The position numbers and the translations under genes were made by a program. The notes beneath the pieces were generated by a model that ran no database searches, was not told where the DNA came from, and saw only the letters and a list, made by a program, of their open reading frames with translations. Shown here in pieces: positions 17,150 to 27,776 of a DNA stretch of 64,000 nt; position 1 is the stretch's first letter, and the number at the start of each line of letters is the position of its first letter. This DNA is from Pseudomonadales bacterium (GTDB lineage: Bacteria > Pseudomonadota > Gammaproteobacteria > Pseudomonadales > Azotimanducaceae): the NCBI GenBank assembly GCA_011525295.1, contig WTGV01000057.1, forward strand, positions 1 to 64,000, given 5' to 3'.

Positions 17150-17165
17150 TGTTCCACGTGGAACA
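17150..17165. promoter_or_regulatory. parS-like ParB-binding centromere site
   Basis: TGTTCCACGTGGAACA is a perfect 16-base palindrome (18 bases counting the flanking A and T). It matches the ParB recognition consensus TGTTNCACGTGAAACA closely and the symmetric form known from Pseudomonas. Chromosomal parS sites usually cluster near the replication origin, so this window may lie in the origin-proximal part of the chromosome. It sits in an intergenic gap about 235 bases upstream of clpB. No second copy was found in the window, and parA/parB are not present here. Confidence 0.7.
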
Positions 17166-17400
17166 TGGTCTTGGTGATGTCATTTCCCTTCAGTTCGGTA
17201 AGTACTCTGAGCGATTCGCATTGTGTTTCACAGTAGGGCTACGCGAGGCAATTTCGGTCACAAAATATTTACAAAGAAATGAATACGGCACCCGATGTGT
17301 TGAGTGATCTTCAGTTTCTTCACAAGAACTGCTCCCTTGTGATCGCTGAAAATGCCCCTAGTTATTGGTTATAGCAATACTACGAATTAGATAATAAAAA

Positions 17401-20028
17401 ATGCGATTTGACAAACTGACTCTTGGATTTCAGCAAGCGCTCCAGGATGCGCAGAGCTTAGCCTTAAAGCACGATCATCAAGTGTTGGAACCCGTGCATG
17501 TTTTGGGTGCAATGGTCAAGCAAAAAGACGGCACAATTCCAAGTATCTTGGCGGTTGCTGAAGGAAATTTAAAAGGCATTAACGAAGAAGTAGATCGGAC
17601 CTTAGAATCCCTGCCGAAGGTCACTGGCGGGAGCGGAGAGGTCGTTCCTAGTCGAGCACTAACAGGGGTGCTAAATACCACGGACAAACTCGCGCAACAG
17701 AACGAAGATGCTTACATTGCGAGTGAATTGTTTCTGTTAGCACTTATTGAGGTAAAGGATAAAACAGCGGACATTCTTTACAAATGGGGAGTTCAAAAAG
17801 AAGCACTCAAATCGGCGATAGATAGTGTTCGCAAAGGCGCAAAAGTTGTTGATCCTAGTGCGGAGGAGCAGCGCGAAGCGCTGAAAAAATACACCATAGA
17901 CCTAACCGAACGCGCCGAAAATGGAAAACTTGATCCAGTCATCGGCCGAGATGACGAGATTCGAAGAACTCTTCAGGTACTCCAGCGTCGAACGAAAAAC
18001 AATCCAGTTTTAATTGGAGAACCTGGCGTTGGAAAAACTGCGGTCGTTGAAGGGTTGGCACAACGGATTGTGAACAAAACGGTGCCAGAAAGCATGAAAA
18101 GCATGAGAGTGCTTGCTCTGGATATGGGTGCTATGGTCGCGGGGACAAAATATCGAGGAGAGTTTGAAGAACGCATGAAAGCGCTCCTTAATGACTTAGC
18201 ACACCAAGACGGTTCCGTAATCCTTTTCATAGACGAACTGCACACGTTGGTAGGTGCTGGAGCTTCAGAGGGATCCATCGATGCCGGTAATATGCTCAAA
18301 CCAGCTCTCGCACGTGGTGAGTTACGCTGTGTAGGCGCGACGACACTGGACGAATATCGGAAATATATTGAAAAAGACGCAGCACTAGAGAGACGTTTTC
18401 AACGCGTTCAATTAGACGAACCATCGGTTGAAGACACAATCGCAATCCTTCGGGGGTTAAACGAACGGTACGAGGTCCATCACGGCGTGGAAATCACTGA
18501 TCCCGCACTGGTTGCCGCAGCGACTCTATCCCACCGATACATTTCAGATCGTCAACTCCCTGACAAAGCTATTGATCTTGTCGACGAAGCCGCGAGTCGA
18601 ATACGTATGGAAATTGATTCCAAGCCCGAGACGATCGATCGTTTAGATCGACGATTAATTCAGATGAAGATGGAACAGGAATCACTCAAGAAAGAGTCAG
18701 ATGACGCGTCGATTAAGCGTTTAGAAGAACTTGACGAAGCTATCGAAATATCGGAAAAGGAACTCGATGAATTGACTCGAGTGCTGCAATCCGAAAAAGA
18801 AATCGTGTCGAGTACTCATCAAGTCAAGGAGCAATTAGAAGCTGCGCGTTTGGAATACGAAGCGGCTGAGCGTCGCGGCGATCTTGCACGGATGTCGGAA
18901 CTCCGTTACGGTAAGATCCCAGAATTGGAGAAAGCCGCGCAAGTCTCGATTGAACCAAAGGGTCAAAATGGCAGCTTTAAACTGTTGCGAACGAAGGTAA
19001 CCGAGGACGAGATTGCAGAAGTAGTGTCCGCTTGGACCGGTATTCCAGTTGCTCGAATGTTAGAGAGCGAAAAAGACAAATTACTCCGCTTAGAAGAGGT
19101 GTTACACCGTCGTGTAGTTGGTCAAAACGAAGCTGTAAGCGTCGTTGCTAATGCAATACGACGAAGTCGAGCGGGTCTCGCTGAAGAAAACCGGCCCAAT
19201 GGTTCGTTTCTGTTCTTGGGACCGACTGGAGTTGGCAAGACTGAACTGTGTAAATCGCTTGCAGAGTTTTTGTTTGACTCTGAATCTGCCCTTGTTCGCT
19301 TAGACATGTCCGAGTTTATGGAAAAACACTCTGTCGCACGCATGATAGGTGCTCCACCTGGTTATGTCGGTTACGATGAAGGTGGATATCTGACTGAAAA
19401 AGTACGACGAAAACCGTACTCGGTATTGTTATTGGATGAGATAGAAAAAGCGCATCCTGACGTATTTAACATCCTATTGCAAGTTTTAGAAGATGGACGT
19501 TTGACTGACGGTCAGGGGAGAACGGTAGATTTTCGAAACACCGTGGTCGTCATGACCTCCAATCTCGGCTCAGATCTCTTTGATACGACTTCTGATGTAT
19601 CTTATGTTCAGATGCGAGAAAGAGTTATGGAAATAGTAACTCAACACTTCCGTCCGGAATTCGTTAACCGAATCGACGAAACAGTGGTTTTTCATTCTTT
19701 GAATGCCGATCATATCCGTTCAATCGCAGCCATTCAAGTCGAACATTTGCGAATGCGATTTCAAGACCAGGGTTTCGAACTCGATATTAACGACGCTGCG
19801 CTCGATCTGTTAAGTAAGGCTGGATATGATCCAATATACGGTGCTCGTCCGCTCAAGAGAGCGATGCAACAATACTTGGAAAACCCTTTAGCCAAGAAAA
19901 TTTTGGCTGGAGAATTACCCCCGCAAAGTACGATCGCTGTTGATGTCGTAGAGGGAAGCTTTAGTTTTGAGAGTATTGACCAACAGGAGAGTTCTATAGA
20001 GACTAAATCTCTAGAAAATGCTAATTGA
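17401..20028 (+). CDS. clpB: ATP-dependent disaggregase ClpB (Hsp100)
   Basis: 875 residues, the normal ClpB length. N-terminal Clp repeat domain ([18 protein letters not shown]), first AAA+ module with Walker A GEPGVGKT (about residue 207), the long coiled-coil middle domain (about 400-525), second AAA+ module with GPTGVGKT (about 605) and sensor-2 [12 protein letters not shown]. It has no ClpP-binding loop, as expected. It works with DnaK/DnaJ to solubilise aggregates in the cytoplasm. No obvious sigma-32 promoter could be assigned with confidence in the AT-rich upstream gap. It ends six bases from the convergent cupin-like gene. Confidence 0.96.
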   Translation: MRFDKLTLGFQQALQDAQSLALKHDHQVLEPVHVLGAMVKQKDGTIPSILAVAEGNLKGINEEVDRTLESLPKVTGGSGEVVPSRALTGVLNTTDKLAQQNEDAYIASELFLLALIEVKDKTADILYKWGVQKEALKSAIDSVRKGAKVVDPSAEEQREALKKYTIDLTERAENGKLDPVIGRDDEIRRTLQVLQRRTKNNPVLIGEPGVGKTAVVEGLAQRIVNKTVPESMKSMRVLALDMGAMVAGTKYRGEFEERMKALLNDLAHQDGSVILFIDELHTLVGAGASEGSIDAGNMLKPALARGELRCVGATTLDEYRKYIEKDAALERRFQRVQLDEPSVEDTIAILRGLNERYEVHHGVEITDPALVAAATLSHRYISDRQLPDKAIDLVDEAASRIRMEIDSKPETIDRLDRRLIQMKMEQESLKKESDDASIKRLEELDEAIEISEKELDELTRVLQSEKEIVSSTHQVKEQLEAARLEYEAAERRGDLARMSELRYGKIPELEKAAQVSIEPKGQNGSFKLLRTKVTEDEIAEVVSAWTGIPVARMLESEKDKLLRLEEVLHRRVVGQNEAVSVVANAIRRSRAGLAEENRPNGSFLFLGPTGVGKTELCKSLAEFLFDSESALVRLDMSEFMEKHSVARMIGAPPGYVGYDEGGYLTEKVRRKPYSVLLLDEIEKAHPDVFNILLQVLEDGRLTDGQGRTVDFRNTVVVMTSNLGSDLFDTTSDVSYVQMRERVMEIVTQHFRPEFVNRIDETVVFHSLNADHIRSIAAIQVEHLRMRFQDQGFELDINDAALDLLSKAGYDPIYGARPLKRAMQQYLENPLAKKILAGELPPQSTIAVDVVEGSFSFESIDQQESSIETKSLENAN

Positions 20029-20034
20029 GCCTAG

Positions 20035-20601
20035 TTAGTCTTTTAGTTGTTTGTTCCCAAAGATCTCTATATGAGCCGACTCGTGTCCAATAACGTTGTC
20101 TTTTACATGCTCATTGGTTTCGTCGTTCCAGTAACCCCAGTCGTAGTCTTTTAGCTTTGGCGGCGTAAGGACGAGAGTCCACGCGGACCCACGTGGAAGT
20201 TCACGAATCGAGTGGTATCGGTTCAACCCACGAAAAACATTAAACCATCGAATGTGTTGTTTACCGAACATGTTGGTGTTCCGATCGTAGGTGTCTTGAA
20301 TATAGGAACCGGAGAAAACAAAAGATAAGAACCACTTCCAGGGGTGGTTGTGCAACCATCTGAAGCTGTCCGTCGCATGCATGTTATGTACATAGATTTC
20401 AAAGGACTTGCCGCTACCGTCCCCCAATAGGTAGTACCGGGTTAGGTACAGCTTGTCATAGACATATATTGTTTTCCCACCAAATCTCTTAAGAAATTTG
20501 TGAAGCCAAGATTCTTGACGTTCGTGGCGATTTTTTTTAGAGGGTTTGGATCTTAGGTTTTCGTTTGAAACAGATATAGAATCGCGTAGTTGGGGTTGCA
20601 T
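20035..20601 (-). CDS. Cupin-like hypothetical protein
   Basis: 188 residues. After a basic N-terminal tail (to about residue 45) the sequence reads as a jelly-roll domain: YLTRYYLLG, HNHPWKWFLSFVFSGSY (HxHxW in the first cupin motif), RYHSIRELPRGSAWTLVLTPP (second motif) and DYDWGYWN. This pattern occurs in small uncharacterised cupin-fold proteins of bacteria and phages; a metal site using the first two histidines is plausible. Substrate unknown. It is convergent with clpB. Confidence 0.7.
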   Translation of the reverse strand: MQPQLRDSISVSNENLRSKPSKKNRHERQESWLHKFLKRFGGKTIYVYDKLYLTRYYLLGDGSGKSFEIYVHNMHATDSFRWLHNHPWKWFLSFVFSGSYIQDTYDRNTNMFGKQHIRWFNVFRGLNRYHSIRELPRGSAWTLVLTPPKLKDYDWGYWNDETNEHVKDNVIGHESAHIEIFGNKQLKD

Positions 20602-20989
20602 ACTTGAGTGTTAAATTTAAGGAAAGCTGGTCGCTTAGACCAGTAAACTCCTATTATAACAAATGGTTGTGTGCACATTCCAGAGGACGCTTTTCAATCG
20701 TTGTGAGACGGTTAAATTTGCCTTACTCACTCACAATGTAAAACCCAGTGATTGATAGGGTTGCATAGATGGAAGTGGCAATTCACCGCAGAATTGGCCA
20801 ATGTTACCGTTGAAGGCGTTGCCGCAACTCGCTGGCGTTATGCTAGATACGTTGGTGCCGACAAGTGAACAGTTTGCACGACGATTCGACTCCCTAGCCT
20901 CGGCTAAGAGTAGTTTTAAAGAATCACTTGAGTTCTACGGATTGGACGATTAAGTGTGCGGCTACTTGCTCAAATGAAGTGAGTTCCCC
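20602..20989. other. Intergenic stretch with one possible small ORF
   Basis: Between two minus-strand genes. The only notable content is a short plus-strand frame, 20801-20953 (50 codons). The rest shows no gene, tRNA or strong hairpin. Confidence 0.4.
20801..20953 (+). pseudogene. Possible C-terminal gene relic or small ORF
   Basis: The frame continues without stops upstream of the ATG for about 13 codons and reads like real protein: LPQLAGVMLDTLVPTSEQF, then FDSLASAKSSFKES and LEFYGLDD before TAA. No ribosome-binding site precedes the ATG, so it looks more like the surviving tail of a deleted gene than a small protein. Family not recognised. Confidence 0.25.
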
Positions 20990-21862
20990 TCATTGCTTTT
21001 GAACGAACTCATGATCTTCTAAGAATTTGAAGACTGCTTTTTGATATTGTTCGTGATAAGCGTCTGAGTAAAAACCATGTCCTGCTCCTTTGATGACCTC
21101 TAAGTGAACAGAAACTCCCACTTTCTTCAAGGCGTCGCGCATGCGTTCGCTATGTTCAATGTCTACGATTCCATCGTCATCACCGTGGACCAGCAAGATC
21201 GGTGGATCGTCTTCTGATACTTTGAAAATCGGTGACACACTCTCGACTAGCTCTACGTCGAAATCCAATGCTGGAAAAGTATCAGCATCACCGTCCGGTC
21301 CAACATGTTCAGTGAGATCAACCGGAGGAAAAATTGCCAGTGCTCCCGCAACTCGATTGGAGACTCTTTCTATCGGATCTCGCGAACTCTCATCGCCAGC
21401 GTCACTGTCTAGAGCTAGCATCAAACTCAGATGTCCTCCAGCGCTGTAGCCCCAAGTTACAAATTTATTATCGTCTACGCCATACTCTTCAGAGTGCACT
21501 CTGATGTGGCGGACTGCACGACGTACATCAGACACGGCATCAGGAACTTTGAACTCCGGAGCACTGCCGTGATAAACGGCAAAGACTGTTAGATTGCGAT
21601 CTAAGTAATCTTGAAACATTTCTTGGTGTTCCTCGGGCGATTCCCGCTGAGACCACCAACCATAACTAACCATAAAAATGATCGCAGTACCATTTTGTTC
21701 AGCAGGTTTGAAAACATCGTAAATAAGGGCCATGCCCGCCTTGTGCCCGTAAATGACGTTTTCGACAACTTCGACATCGTTGCTCTCTTGGCTGTGAACC
21801 ATCCAACCAAATAACGCCAACAACAAAATCGCTCCGAAACGTCTACCTGAGTGGTACTTCAT
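20990..21862 (-). CDS. Secreted alpha/beta hydrolase (esterase/lipase-like)
   Basis: 290 residues with a signal peptide (LLLALFGWMVHS near the N-terminus). Alpha/beta-hydrolase core with the nucleophile elbow GYSAGG (about residue 150), acid residue in LLVHGDDDGIVD and catalytic histidine in KGAGHGF. The arrangement resembles the BD-FAE/carboxylesterase group that removes acyl groups from small esters or polysaccharides. It is probably periplasmic. Two small membrane-protein genes lie upstream in the same direction. Confidence 0.85.
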   Translation of the reverse strand: MKYHSGRRFGAILLLALFGWMVHSQESNDVEVVENVIYGHKAGMALIYDVFKPAEQNGTAIIFMVSYGWWSQRESPEEHQEMFQDYLDRNLTVFAVYHGSAPEFKVPDAVSDVRRAVRHIRVHSEEYGVDDNKFVTWGYSAGGHLSLMLALDSDAGDESSRDPIERVSNRVAGALAIFPPVDLTEHVGPDGDADTFPALDFDVELVESVSPIFKVSEDDPPILLVHGDDDGIVDIEHSERMRDALKKVGVSVHLEVIKGAGHGFYSDAYHEQYQKAVFKFLEDHEFVQKQ

Positions 21863-21886
21863 AGTTCCTATCTCCTTAATTTCTGA

Positions 21887-22261
21887 TTATTCCCGTTTTC
21901 TTCGTTGCATCAACAGAGTTAAACAAAAGACGAGCAAACAAGCGCCAAATAGCGCTCCCGCTTCAATGATTTCGTGAAGGTCGGTTGAAGACACAAGTAG
22001 TTGTTTTCCGCGAACCACTATCAAAGCTGTGATCGAAAATATAAGAACTTGATGAAGTCCAAACGTCTGAACTACTCGAAAGCACAACAGGGTGAAAGCA
22101 CCTACTACAAAAAGATAGAGAATAAAAAACACTATACCTAGATTCCATGCGCTCTCTGTCCAAGTCGAGGGGAAGAAAGAAAATACACCCATGACCAACA
22201 TAGGAGTTGCCACCGCACACGCAAAGACGAGAACTAAGCTGTATGTGTTACCGAGCTTCAA
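21887..22261 (-). CDS. Hypothetical four-TM membrane protein
   Basis: 124 residues made almost entirely of four hydrophobic segments (around residues 7-30, 38-60, 68-88 and 98-118) with a basic C-terminal tail QRRKRE. No family recognised. It lies 24 bases upstream of the secreted hydrolase gene and 30 bases after the next membrane-protein gene, so the three may form an operon. Confidence 0.55.
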   Translation of the reverse strand: MKLGNTYSLVLVFACAVATPMLVMGVFSFFPSTWTESAWNLGIVFFILYLFVVGAFTLLCFRVVQTFGLHQVLIFSITALIVVRGKQLLVSSTDLHEIIEAGALFGACLLVFCLTLLMQRRKRE

Positions 22262-22291
22262 TTGGACCTCGGGATGCGCGATGCTGAGGTC

Positions 22292-22738
22292 TTACGATTT
22301 TGTGGCGGTTTTTTGGGCTGTTTCATACCTTTTTCGCGTTTCTTTAACGAATTTGTACCAACGGTGCGAACTTGGATAAAACAGTAGCACTACAGCCGCG
22401 ACTCCGATTAACTTAGTTACTCTTTCGTCCCAGCTTAGAGTCTTAATCAGTTCACCAGGAGCATGTGCATTGATGATTTCTACGAACCCCGCGACGACTA
22501 CCACCGCGATTGCATATCGGACCCAGCTATGCCCGCGATAGATTGCATATGCAATCGCTCCCCACAATAGAATGAAAAACAGTTGTGCTCCATTACTCTC
22601 GACATCGGAGGGAAACACAACCCACCAGCCCAGTAGTATTACTGCATTCAGTCCTAACAGGGCAGCAACTGACCGGACCAACTCTGGGCGAGAACTAGAT
22701 ATTTCTTGATAGAAATTAACGGCGCTGTCGGTGCTCAT
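22292..22738 (-). CDS. Hypothetical membrane protein
   Basis: 148 residues with four hydrophobic segments (LLGLNAVILLGWWVVF, LFFILLWGAIAYAIY, YAIAVVVVAGFVEI and LIGVAAVVLLFY). The C-terminus is polar and basic. It resembles small DUF-type inner-membrane proteins without a known role. First gene of a minus-strand group leading to the secreted hydrolase. Confidence 0.6.
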   Translation of the reverse strand: MSTDSAVNFYQEISSSRPELVRSVAALLGLNAVILLGWWVVFPSDVESNGAQLFFILLWGAIAYAIYRGHSWVRYAIAVVVVAGFVEIINAHAPGELIKTLSWDERVTKLIGVAAVVLLFYPSSHRWYKFVKETRKRYETAQKTATKS

Positions 22739-23087
22739 GGTTGATGTTCTTTAACGGGTATAGTAGCGATTTAGATGCGGTAATTTAAGGCGTAGTACGC
22801 ATCGATGCAAACAAAGTATACGAAATTCTCAAATTGGTTTGACTATGACAATCAACAAACAATTCATAGCGACGACTCATTAAAATACCTCGGCAGTTCA
22901 CATGGGTGGACTTTCCATTTTTTCTAAGTTACATTCCTAACAGTCGAAAATTAATTGCTGTGCTGTGTCGAACACATCTCATGAGTGTTCATGCCGTTCT
23001 ATTCACGCGCTACTGACCTCTTCGATACGTGCAAATTTACTCTATCTGTTTAGCTGTTTTCAATCTATTCCATGGTGCTAAACTACC
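22739..23087. promoter_or_regulatory. Divergent intergenic region upstream of the nuo operon
   Basis: AT-rich 349-base gap between the minus-strand membrane-protein gene and nuoA; it must contain the nuo promoter, though I cannot fix one. A hairpin-forming dyad AGTTCAC-ATGG-GTGGACT (22895-22912, one G-T pair) followed by a T-rich run reads like a terminator or attenuator on the plus strand. Confidence 0.4.
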
Positions 23088-23501
23088 GTGACCGTTGAAA
23101 TATTACCATTTCTTCTGTACACACTAGCAGTAATAGTAATTCTCTCAGTAACACTACTGTTTTCTTGGTTCGTTGGTGCAAAAGCGAGGCATGGTCGCGC
23201 CCAGGACATTCCTTACGAATCCGGAATCGTACCAGTCGGTGAAGCAGAGAATATGCGCTTGTCGATCGAGTTCTATCTTGTCGCGATCTTCTTTGTGATT
23301 TTTGACTTAGAGACGATTTTTATAGTCGGTTGGGCAATAGCCTTTTGGGAAGTAGGATGGGCAGGCTACATCGCGATTGCGGTATTTATTGTCATGCTCT
23401 TGATCGCGCTTGCATATGAGTGGCGCACCGGAGCTTTAGACTGGGGTATCAAATCTCGACACACGATGCCTGATGCGTACTCGCGGAGATCTTCTTCTTA
23501 A
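23088..23501 (+). CDS. nuoA: NADH-quinone oxidoreductase subunit A
   Basis: 137 residues, three membrane helices with the conserved loop between helices 1 and 2 ([22 protein letters not shown]) and the acidic IFDLETIFI helix. It is part of the membrane arm at the junction with the peripheral arm of proton-pumping complex I. The start is a GTG without a good ribosome-binding site, chosen for the family N-terminus. First gene of the operon; its stop overlaps the nuoB start by one base. Confidence 0.93.
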   Translation: MTVEILPFLLYTLAVIVILSVTLLFSWFVGAKARHGRAQDIPYESGIVPVGEAENMRLSIEFYLVAIFFVIFDLETIFIVGWAIAFWEVGWAGYIAIAVFIVMLLIALAYEWRTGALDWGIKSRHTMPDAYSRRSSS

Positions 23502-24187
23502 TGCGTTGGCGTTTAGTCAAAACCTCCCCGGACGAGTTGATGACTCGGTCGGACGAGGTATACGAAGAAGAAGCGTCTAAGAGTTTCTTAACTGCGCGCC
23601 TAGAAGATTTGGTCGCTTGGGCGCGCTCAAATTCAATTTGGCCGTTCAATTTTGGCTTGTCGTGCTGTTACGTGGAAATGGCTACCGGCTTTACTTCGCG
23701 CCACGACATTTCTCGCTTCGGCGCAGAAGTAATTCGTGCCACCCCGAGACAATCAGACTTGATTGTGGTATCTGGGACTGTATTTCGCAAAATGGCTCCC
23801 GTTTTGCAGCACCTATACGAACAGTTGTTGGAACCACGTTGGGTGATTTCCATGGGATCTTGCGCAAATTCCGGTGGAATGTTTGATATCTACAGCGTGG
23901 TGCAGGGTGTTGATAAATTTTTACCTGTAGACGTTTACGTTCCAGGTTGTCCGCCTCGCCCCGAGGCCTTTATGCAGGGATTAAACCTGCTACAGGAGTC
24001 GGTTAAGAACACGCGCCGCCCGTTGTCTTGGGTGATCACAGAAAGCGGCGAGCCAGCAAAGTACGAACCAAGTCAGCGTGACCTGCACACGCCCGAACGC
24101 ATGAAAACTCGGGAGCTCGCCCAACCGAATACCGTCGGCGCGGCACCGTTGTCTAAAGACTTACTTGGGAAAAAGCGCACGAAGTGA
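23501..24187 (+). CDS. nuoB: NADH-quinone oxidoreductase subunit B
   Basis: 228 residues. It carries the N2 [4Fe-4S] cluster next to the quinone site; ligands are visible as the tandem Cys55-Cys56 (LSCCYVEMA), Cys121 (MGSCANSGG) and Cys150 ([10 protein letters not shown]). A C-terminal extension of about 50 polar residues follows the core. ATG start; four-base overlap (GTGA) with nuoCD. Confidence 0.95.
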   Translation: MRWRLVKTSPDELMTRSDEVYEEEASKSFLTARLEDLVAWARSNSIWPFNFGLSCCYVEMATGFTSRHDISRFGAEVIRATPRQSDLIVVSGTVFRKMAPVLQHLYEQLLEPRWVISMGSCANSGGMFDIYSVVQGVDKFLPVDVYVPGCPPRPEAFMQGLNLLQESVKNTRRPLSWVITESGEPAKYEPSQRDLHTPERMKTRELAQPNTVGAAPLSKDLLGKKRTK

Positions 24188-25962
24188 CCGCTGAACTAGC
24201 CACGGAAAGTCCCGCGTTGCTACATGCTCCAAATGTCGTACGGGAACTGAACGATCGCTTTGGTGACCAGTGCCAGTATCAAGAAACCGTGGATGGAATT
24301 CCTAATGTATGGATCAACCGCGACCAGGTAACAGAAGTCCTTCATTATCTGAAACACGACGCGCAAGACAGTTTCGAGCTTATGTTCGATTTGTCTGCAA
24401 TCGATGAGCGGCACCGAAAATTTCGCGCTGACCAACCGGCCTCTGACTTTACGGTGTTTTACCACTTGATGTCGTTGTCCTCAGATCAGGATCTCCGCAT
24501 CAAAGTACCGTTGCGAGACGAAGACTCAACTTTAGCGAGCGTGGAGTCGATCTATCCTGTAGCGAATTGGTATGAACGCGAAGCTTTCGATATGTTCGGT
24601 ATTCAGTTCGAAGACCATCCTAACTTGCGACGCATTTTGACTCCGCCACTTTGGGAGGGACATCCACTTCGTAAAGAACATCCTGCGCGCGCAACCGAGA
24701 TGGATCCCTTCGCACTACCCGACGAAGTGCAAGATGAGCAACAAGAAGCGCTACGGTTTGTACCTGAAGAGTGGGGCATGAGTCGGTCGACGAAACATAC
24801 GGACTTCATGTTCTTGAATCTTGGACCCAATCATCCAAGCGTACACGGCGTTTTTCGCATAGCACTTCAGTTAGACGGTGAGGTAATAGTACAGGCTGTA
24901 CCGGACATTGGTTACCATCACCGCGGTCAAGAAAAGATGGCTGAACGCCAGTCATGGCACACGTACATCCCCTATACCGATCGGATTGACTATCTAGGCG
25001 GCGTGATGAATAACTTCCCGTATGTCATGAACATCGAAAAAATGGCTGGTATAGAAGTGCCACCTCGAGCACAGGTGATCCGCGTAATGGTTTCCGAGAT
25101 GTTTCGCATTGCGAGCCATTTGTTGTTTTACGGGACCTTTGCGCAGGATGTGGGTCAGATGTCGCCCGTGTTCTATATGTTCGCTGACCGGGAACGTTTA
25201 TTCTCCATTGTTGAGGCGATCACCGGCGGCCGTATGCACCCAAGTTGGTTCCGGATTGGTGGAGTTTGTGATGATCTTCCCGATGGTTGGTACGAGATGG
25301 TTACTGACTTTTGTGATTACATGCCTGCGCGAATGGACCACTATGACACGATGGCATTACAAAACAAGATCCTGAAGAATCGCACGGTAGGTATTGGTGC
25401 GTACAACACGGCTGAGGGTTTGGACTGGGGGATAACAGGGCCATCTTTACGAGCGACGGGCCATGATTGGGATCTTCGCAAACACCGTCCTTATAGTTCA
25501 TACGATCAGTTTGATTTTGAGATTCCCACTGCGGCCAATGGTGATTGCTATGACCGCTGCGTTGTTCGAGTAGAGGAAATTCGACAGAGCCTGCGCATCA
25601 TCCGACAGTGTGCAGACAACATGCCTGAGGGACCGTACAAAGCTGACCATCCCTTGACAACACCTCCATCCAAAGAGTTTACGATGCAACACATCGAAAC
25701 ACTCATTCATCACTTCCTTAATGTGAGTTGGGGACCAGTGATCCCACCGTCAGAGTCGGCGACATTGGTCGAAGCGACCAAGGGTTGGACGAGTTTCTAC
25801 TCCATATCGGATGGTGGAACTATGGCTTACCGTTCGCGCGTCAGAACCCCGTCGTTCCCAGCATTACAGCAGATACCGTTTATTAGTAACGGATTTATGG
25901 TACCTGACTTAATCGCAATCATAGCTAGTATTGATTTCGTAATGGCGGATGTAGACCGGTGA
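24184..25962 (+). CDS. nuoCD: NADH-quinone oxidoreductase subunit CD (fused)
   Basis: 592 residues, a natural fusion of NuoC (about residues 15-180, with [19 protein letters not shown]) and NuoD (about 200-592, with [27 protein letters not shown] and DVDR at the C-terminus). NuoD lines the quinone cavity; the His in LGPNHPS and the Tyr of YIPYTDR are the expected quinone-binding residues. The fusion is typical of gammaproteobacterial complex I. GTG start overlapping nuoB by four bases. Confidence 0.95.
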   Translation: MTAELATESPALLHAPNVVRELNDRFGDQCQYQETVDGIPNVWINRDQVTEVLHYLKHDAQDSFELMFDLSAIDERHRKFRADQPASDFTVFYHLMSLSSDQDLRIKVPLRDEDSTLASVESIYPVANWYEREAFDMFGIQFEDHPNLRRILTPPLWEGHPLRKEHPARATEMDPFALPDEVQDEQQEALRFVPEEWGMSRSTKHTDFMFLNLGPNHPSVHGVFRIALQLDGEVIVQAVPDIGYHHRGQEKMAERQSWHTYIPYTDRIDYLGGVMNNFPYVMNIEKMAGIEVPPRAQVIRVMVSEMFRIASHLLFYGTFAQDVGQMSPVFYMFADRERLFSIVEAITGGRMHPSWFRIGGVCDDLPDGWYEMVTDFCDYMPARMDHYDTMALQNKILKNRTVGIGAYNTAEGLDWGITGPSLRATGHDWDLRKHRPYSSYDQFDFEIPTAANGDCYDRCVVRVEEIRQSLRIIRQCADNMPEGPYKADHPLTTPPSKEFTMQHIETLIHHFLNVSWGPVIPPSESATLVEATKGWTSFYSISDGGTMAYRSRVRTPSFPALQQIPFISNGFMVPDLIAIIASIDFVMADVDR

Positions 25963-26447
25963 GCACAGTTGAGTTGATCTCGCCGTTAACCGACGAAGAA
26001 CGCGATGAAATCGAGGCCGAAGTTGCGCATCTTCCCGATCGAGAATCGGCAGCGATAGACGCTCTGATGATCGTGCAAAAACACCGAGGTTGGATATCGG
26101 ACGAAAGTTTGCGTTCGATCGCGAAATTTCTTGATATGTCTCCAGCGACACTCGACGGGATCGCAACGTTTTACAACTTGATTCATCGGCAACCAGTTGG
26201 GCGCAACGTAGTGATGGTCTGCGACAGCGTTTCCTGCTACGTCATGGGTGCTGATAGCTTTGCGGTAAAAGTGCAGGACCACTTAGGGATTAAATTTGGT
26301 GAAACGACTCCCGACGACTGTTTTACCCTTCTACCCATAGTGTGTCTGGGAGCGTGCGATCGAGCGCCAACGATGCTGATTAACGAAGATCTTTTCGGAC
26401 CTGTCCGGGAAGACGAGCTGACTGAGATTTTTTCGAGGTATAGCTGA
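25959..26447 (+). CDS. nuoE: NADH-quinone oxidoreductase subunit E
   Basis: 162 residues with a thioredoxin-like [2Fe-2S] domain. The four ligands are Cys88 and Cys93 (CDSVSC) and Cys129 and Cys133 (CLGAC), cluster N1a. It is part of the NADH dehydrogenase module with NuoF and NuoG. GTG start overlapping the nuoCD stop by four bases; its stop is directly followed by the GTG of nuoF. Confidence 0.95.
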   Translation: MSTVELISPLTDEERDEIEAEVAHLPDRESAAIDALMIVQKHRGWISDESLRSIAKFLDMSPATLDGIATFYNLIHRQPVGRNVVMVCDSVSCYVMGADSFAVKVQDHLGIKFGETTPDDCFTLLPIVCLGACDRAPTMLINEDLFGPVREDELTEIFSRYS

Positions 26448-27743
26448 GTGTCGCTTCAGGATACAAAACCCCTAATCGGCCGAGTGCAGGAAGTCGGTGG
26501 CCTGGTTTCGTTGTCAGATTACGAAGCCGGTGGGGGCTACACTGCGGCACAAAAAGCGCTGAAGCATATGACCCCAAGCGAGATTATTGATCTCGTCCGA
26601 GAAGCGAATCTGCGGGGCCGTGGTGGTGCTGGATTTCCGACAGGAGTCAAGTGGGGCTTCGCGAAGGGCGAACCACAAACACCTGGCTATAAGTACCTCG
26701 TCTGTAATGGGGACGAGATGGAACCCGGTACGTTCAAGGATCGCTACCTCATCGAATTCAATCCACACTCACTGATTGAGGGGATGATATTGGGAGCTTA
26801 TGCTATCGGCGCCGAAAAAGCGTATGTCTTCTTACGTGGTGAGTATCACGAGCCAAATCGTCAACTAGCGCGAGCAATCGCCGAAGCTGGGGAGAAGAAC
26901 TATTTGGGACGGTCGATTTTTGGATCCGACTTCAACCTAGACTTACGCATTCATTTATCCGGCGGACGGTACATATGTGGTGAAGAAACCGCGTTACTGA
27001 ACGCGTTGGAAGGCAAACGGGGACAACCACGTTACAAACCACCATTTCCTCCAGCTAGCGGAGCGTGGGGACGTCCGACGATTGTTAATAACGTTGAAAC
27101 TTTGTGTAACGTACCAGCGATCATTCGAAATGGTGCTGAATGGTACCAAGAACTAGGACTGACTGAAGACGCTGGCACAAAAATTTATGGTATATCCGGG
27201 CGCGTGAATAATCCGGGACTGTGGGAATTACCAATGGGTACCCCGATCCGTGAATTGGTTGACGTGCATGCAGGTGGAATGCAAGACGGCTACAAGTTAC
27301 GAGGAATACTCCCTGGTGGCGCTTCGACCGACTATCTAGTCGAGGAACATTTTGATCTACCTATGGATTACAAGACCATACAAGACGCAGGGAGTCGAAT
27401 GGGTACGGGTACGATGATTTTGATGGATGATTCGATTTGCCCGGTTGACATGGCGCGCAATCTACAACACTTTTTCGCCCAAGAGTCCTGTGGTTTTTGT
27501 ACTCCTTGTCGAGAGGGCTTACCTTGGGTTGAGCAGTTGCTAGCCGACATCGAAAACGGCCAAGGCAAAGACGGAGATCTTGAATTGTTAGACCAAAACG
27601 CACTCTACATAGGAGCTCCTGGTAACACGTTCTGTTTGCACGCGACGGGTGCCATCGAACCGTTGCAATCTGCGTTGAAATATTTTCGCGACGACTTTGA
27701 ACATCACATTAAGCACAAAAGTTGTCCATACCGAGAAAACTGA
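26448..27743 (+). CDS. nuoF: NADH-quinone oxidoreductase subunit F
   Basis: 431 residues. NADH and FMN binding: GRGGAGFPTGVKW (glycine-rich), CNGDEMEPGTFKDR, and GGRYICGEETALLNALEG. The [4Fe-4S] N3 ligands are in ESCGFCTPCREG plus a later Cys in FCLHATGA. It receives hydride from NADH. GTG start with no gap after nuoE; 33 bases precede nuoG. Confidence 0.95.
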   Translation: MSLQDTKPLIGRVQEVGGLVSLSDYEAGGGYTAAQKALKHMTPSEIIDLVREANLRGRGGAGFPTGVKWGFAKGEPQTPGYKYLVCNGDEMEPGTFKDRYLIEFNPHSLIEGMILGAYAIGAEKAYVFLRGEYHEPNRQLARAIAEAGEKNYLGRSIFGSDFNLDLRIHLSGGRYICGEETALLNALEGKRGQPRYKPPFPPASGAWGRPTIVNNVETLCNVPAIIRNGAEWYQELGLTEDAGTKIYGISGRVNNPGLWELPMGTPIRELVDVHAGGMQDGYKLRGILPGGASTDYLVEEHFDLPMDYKTIQDAGSRMGTGTMILMDDSICPVDMARNLQHFFAQESCGFCTPCREGLPWVEQLLADIENGQGKDGDLELLDQNALYIGAPGNTFCLHATGAIEPLQSALKYFRDDFEHHIKHKSCPYREN

Positions 27744-27776
27744 TTTAGATGTTGGATAACCAGGAATAGATCGACA

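Noticed and set aside
20184-20200. CCACGTGGAA core resembling a second parS
   Set aside because: The flanks do not match (about five mismatches in 16 bases) and it lies inside the cupin-like coding sequence.
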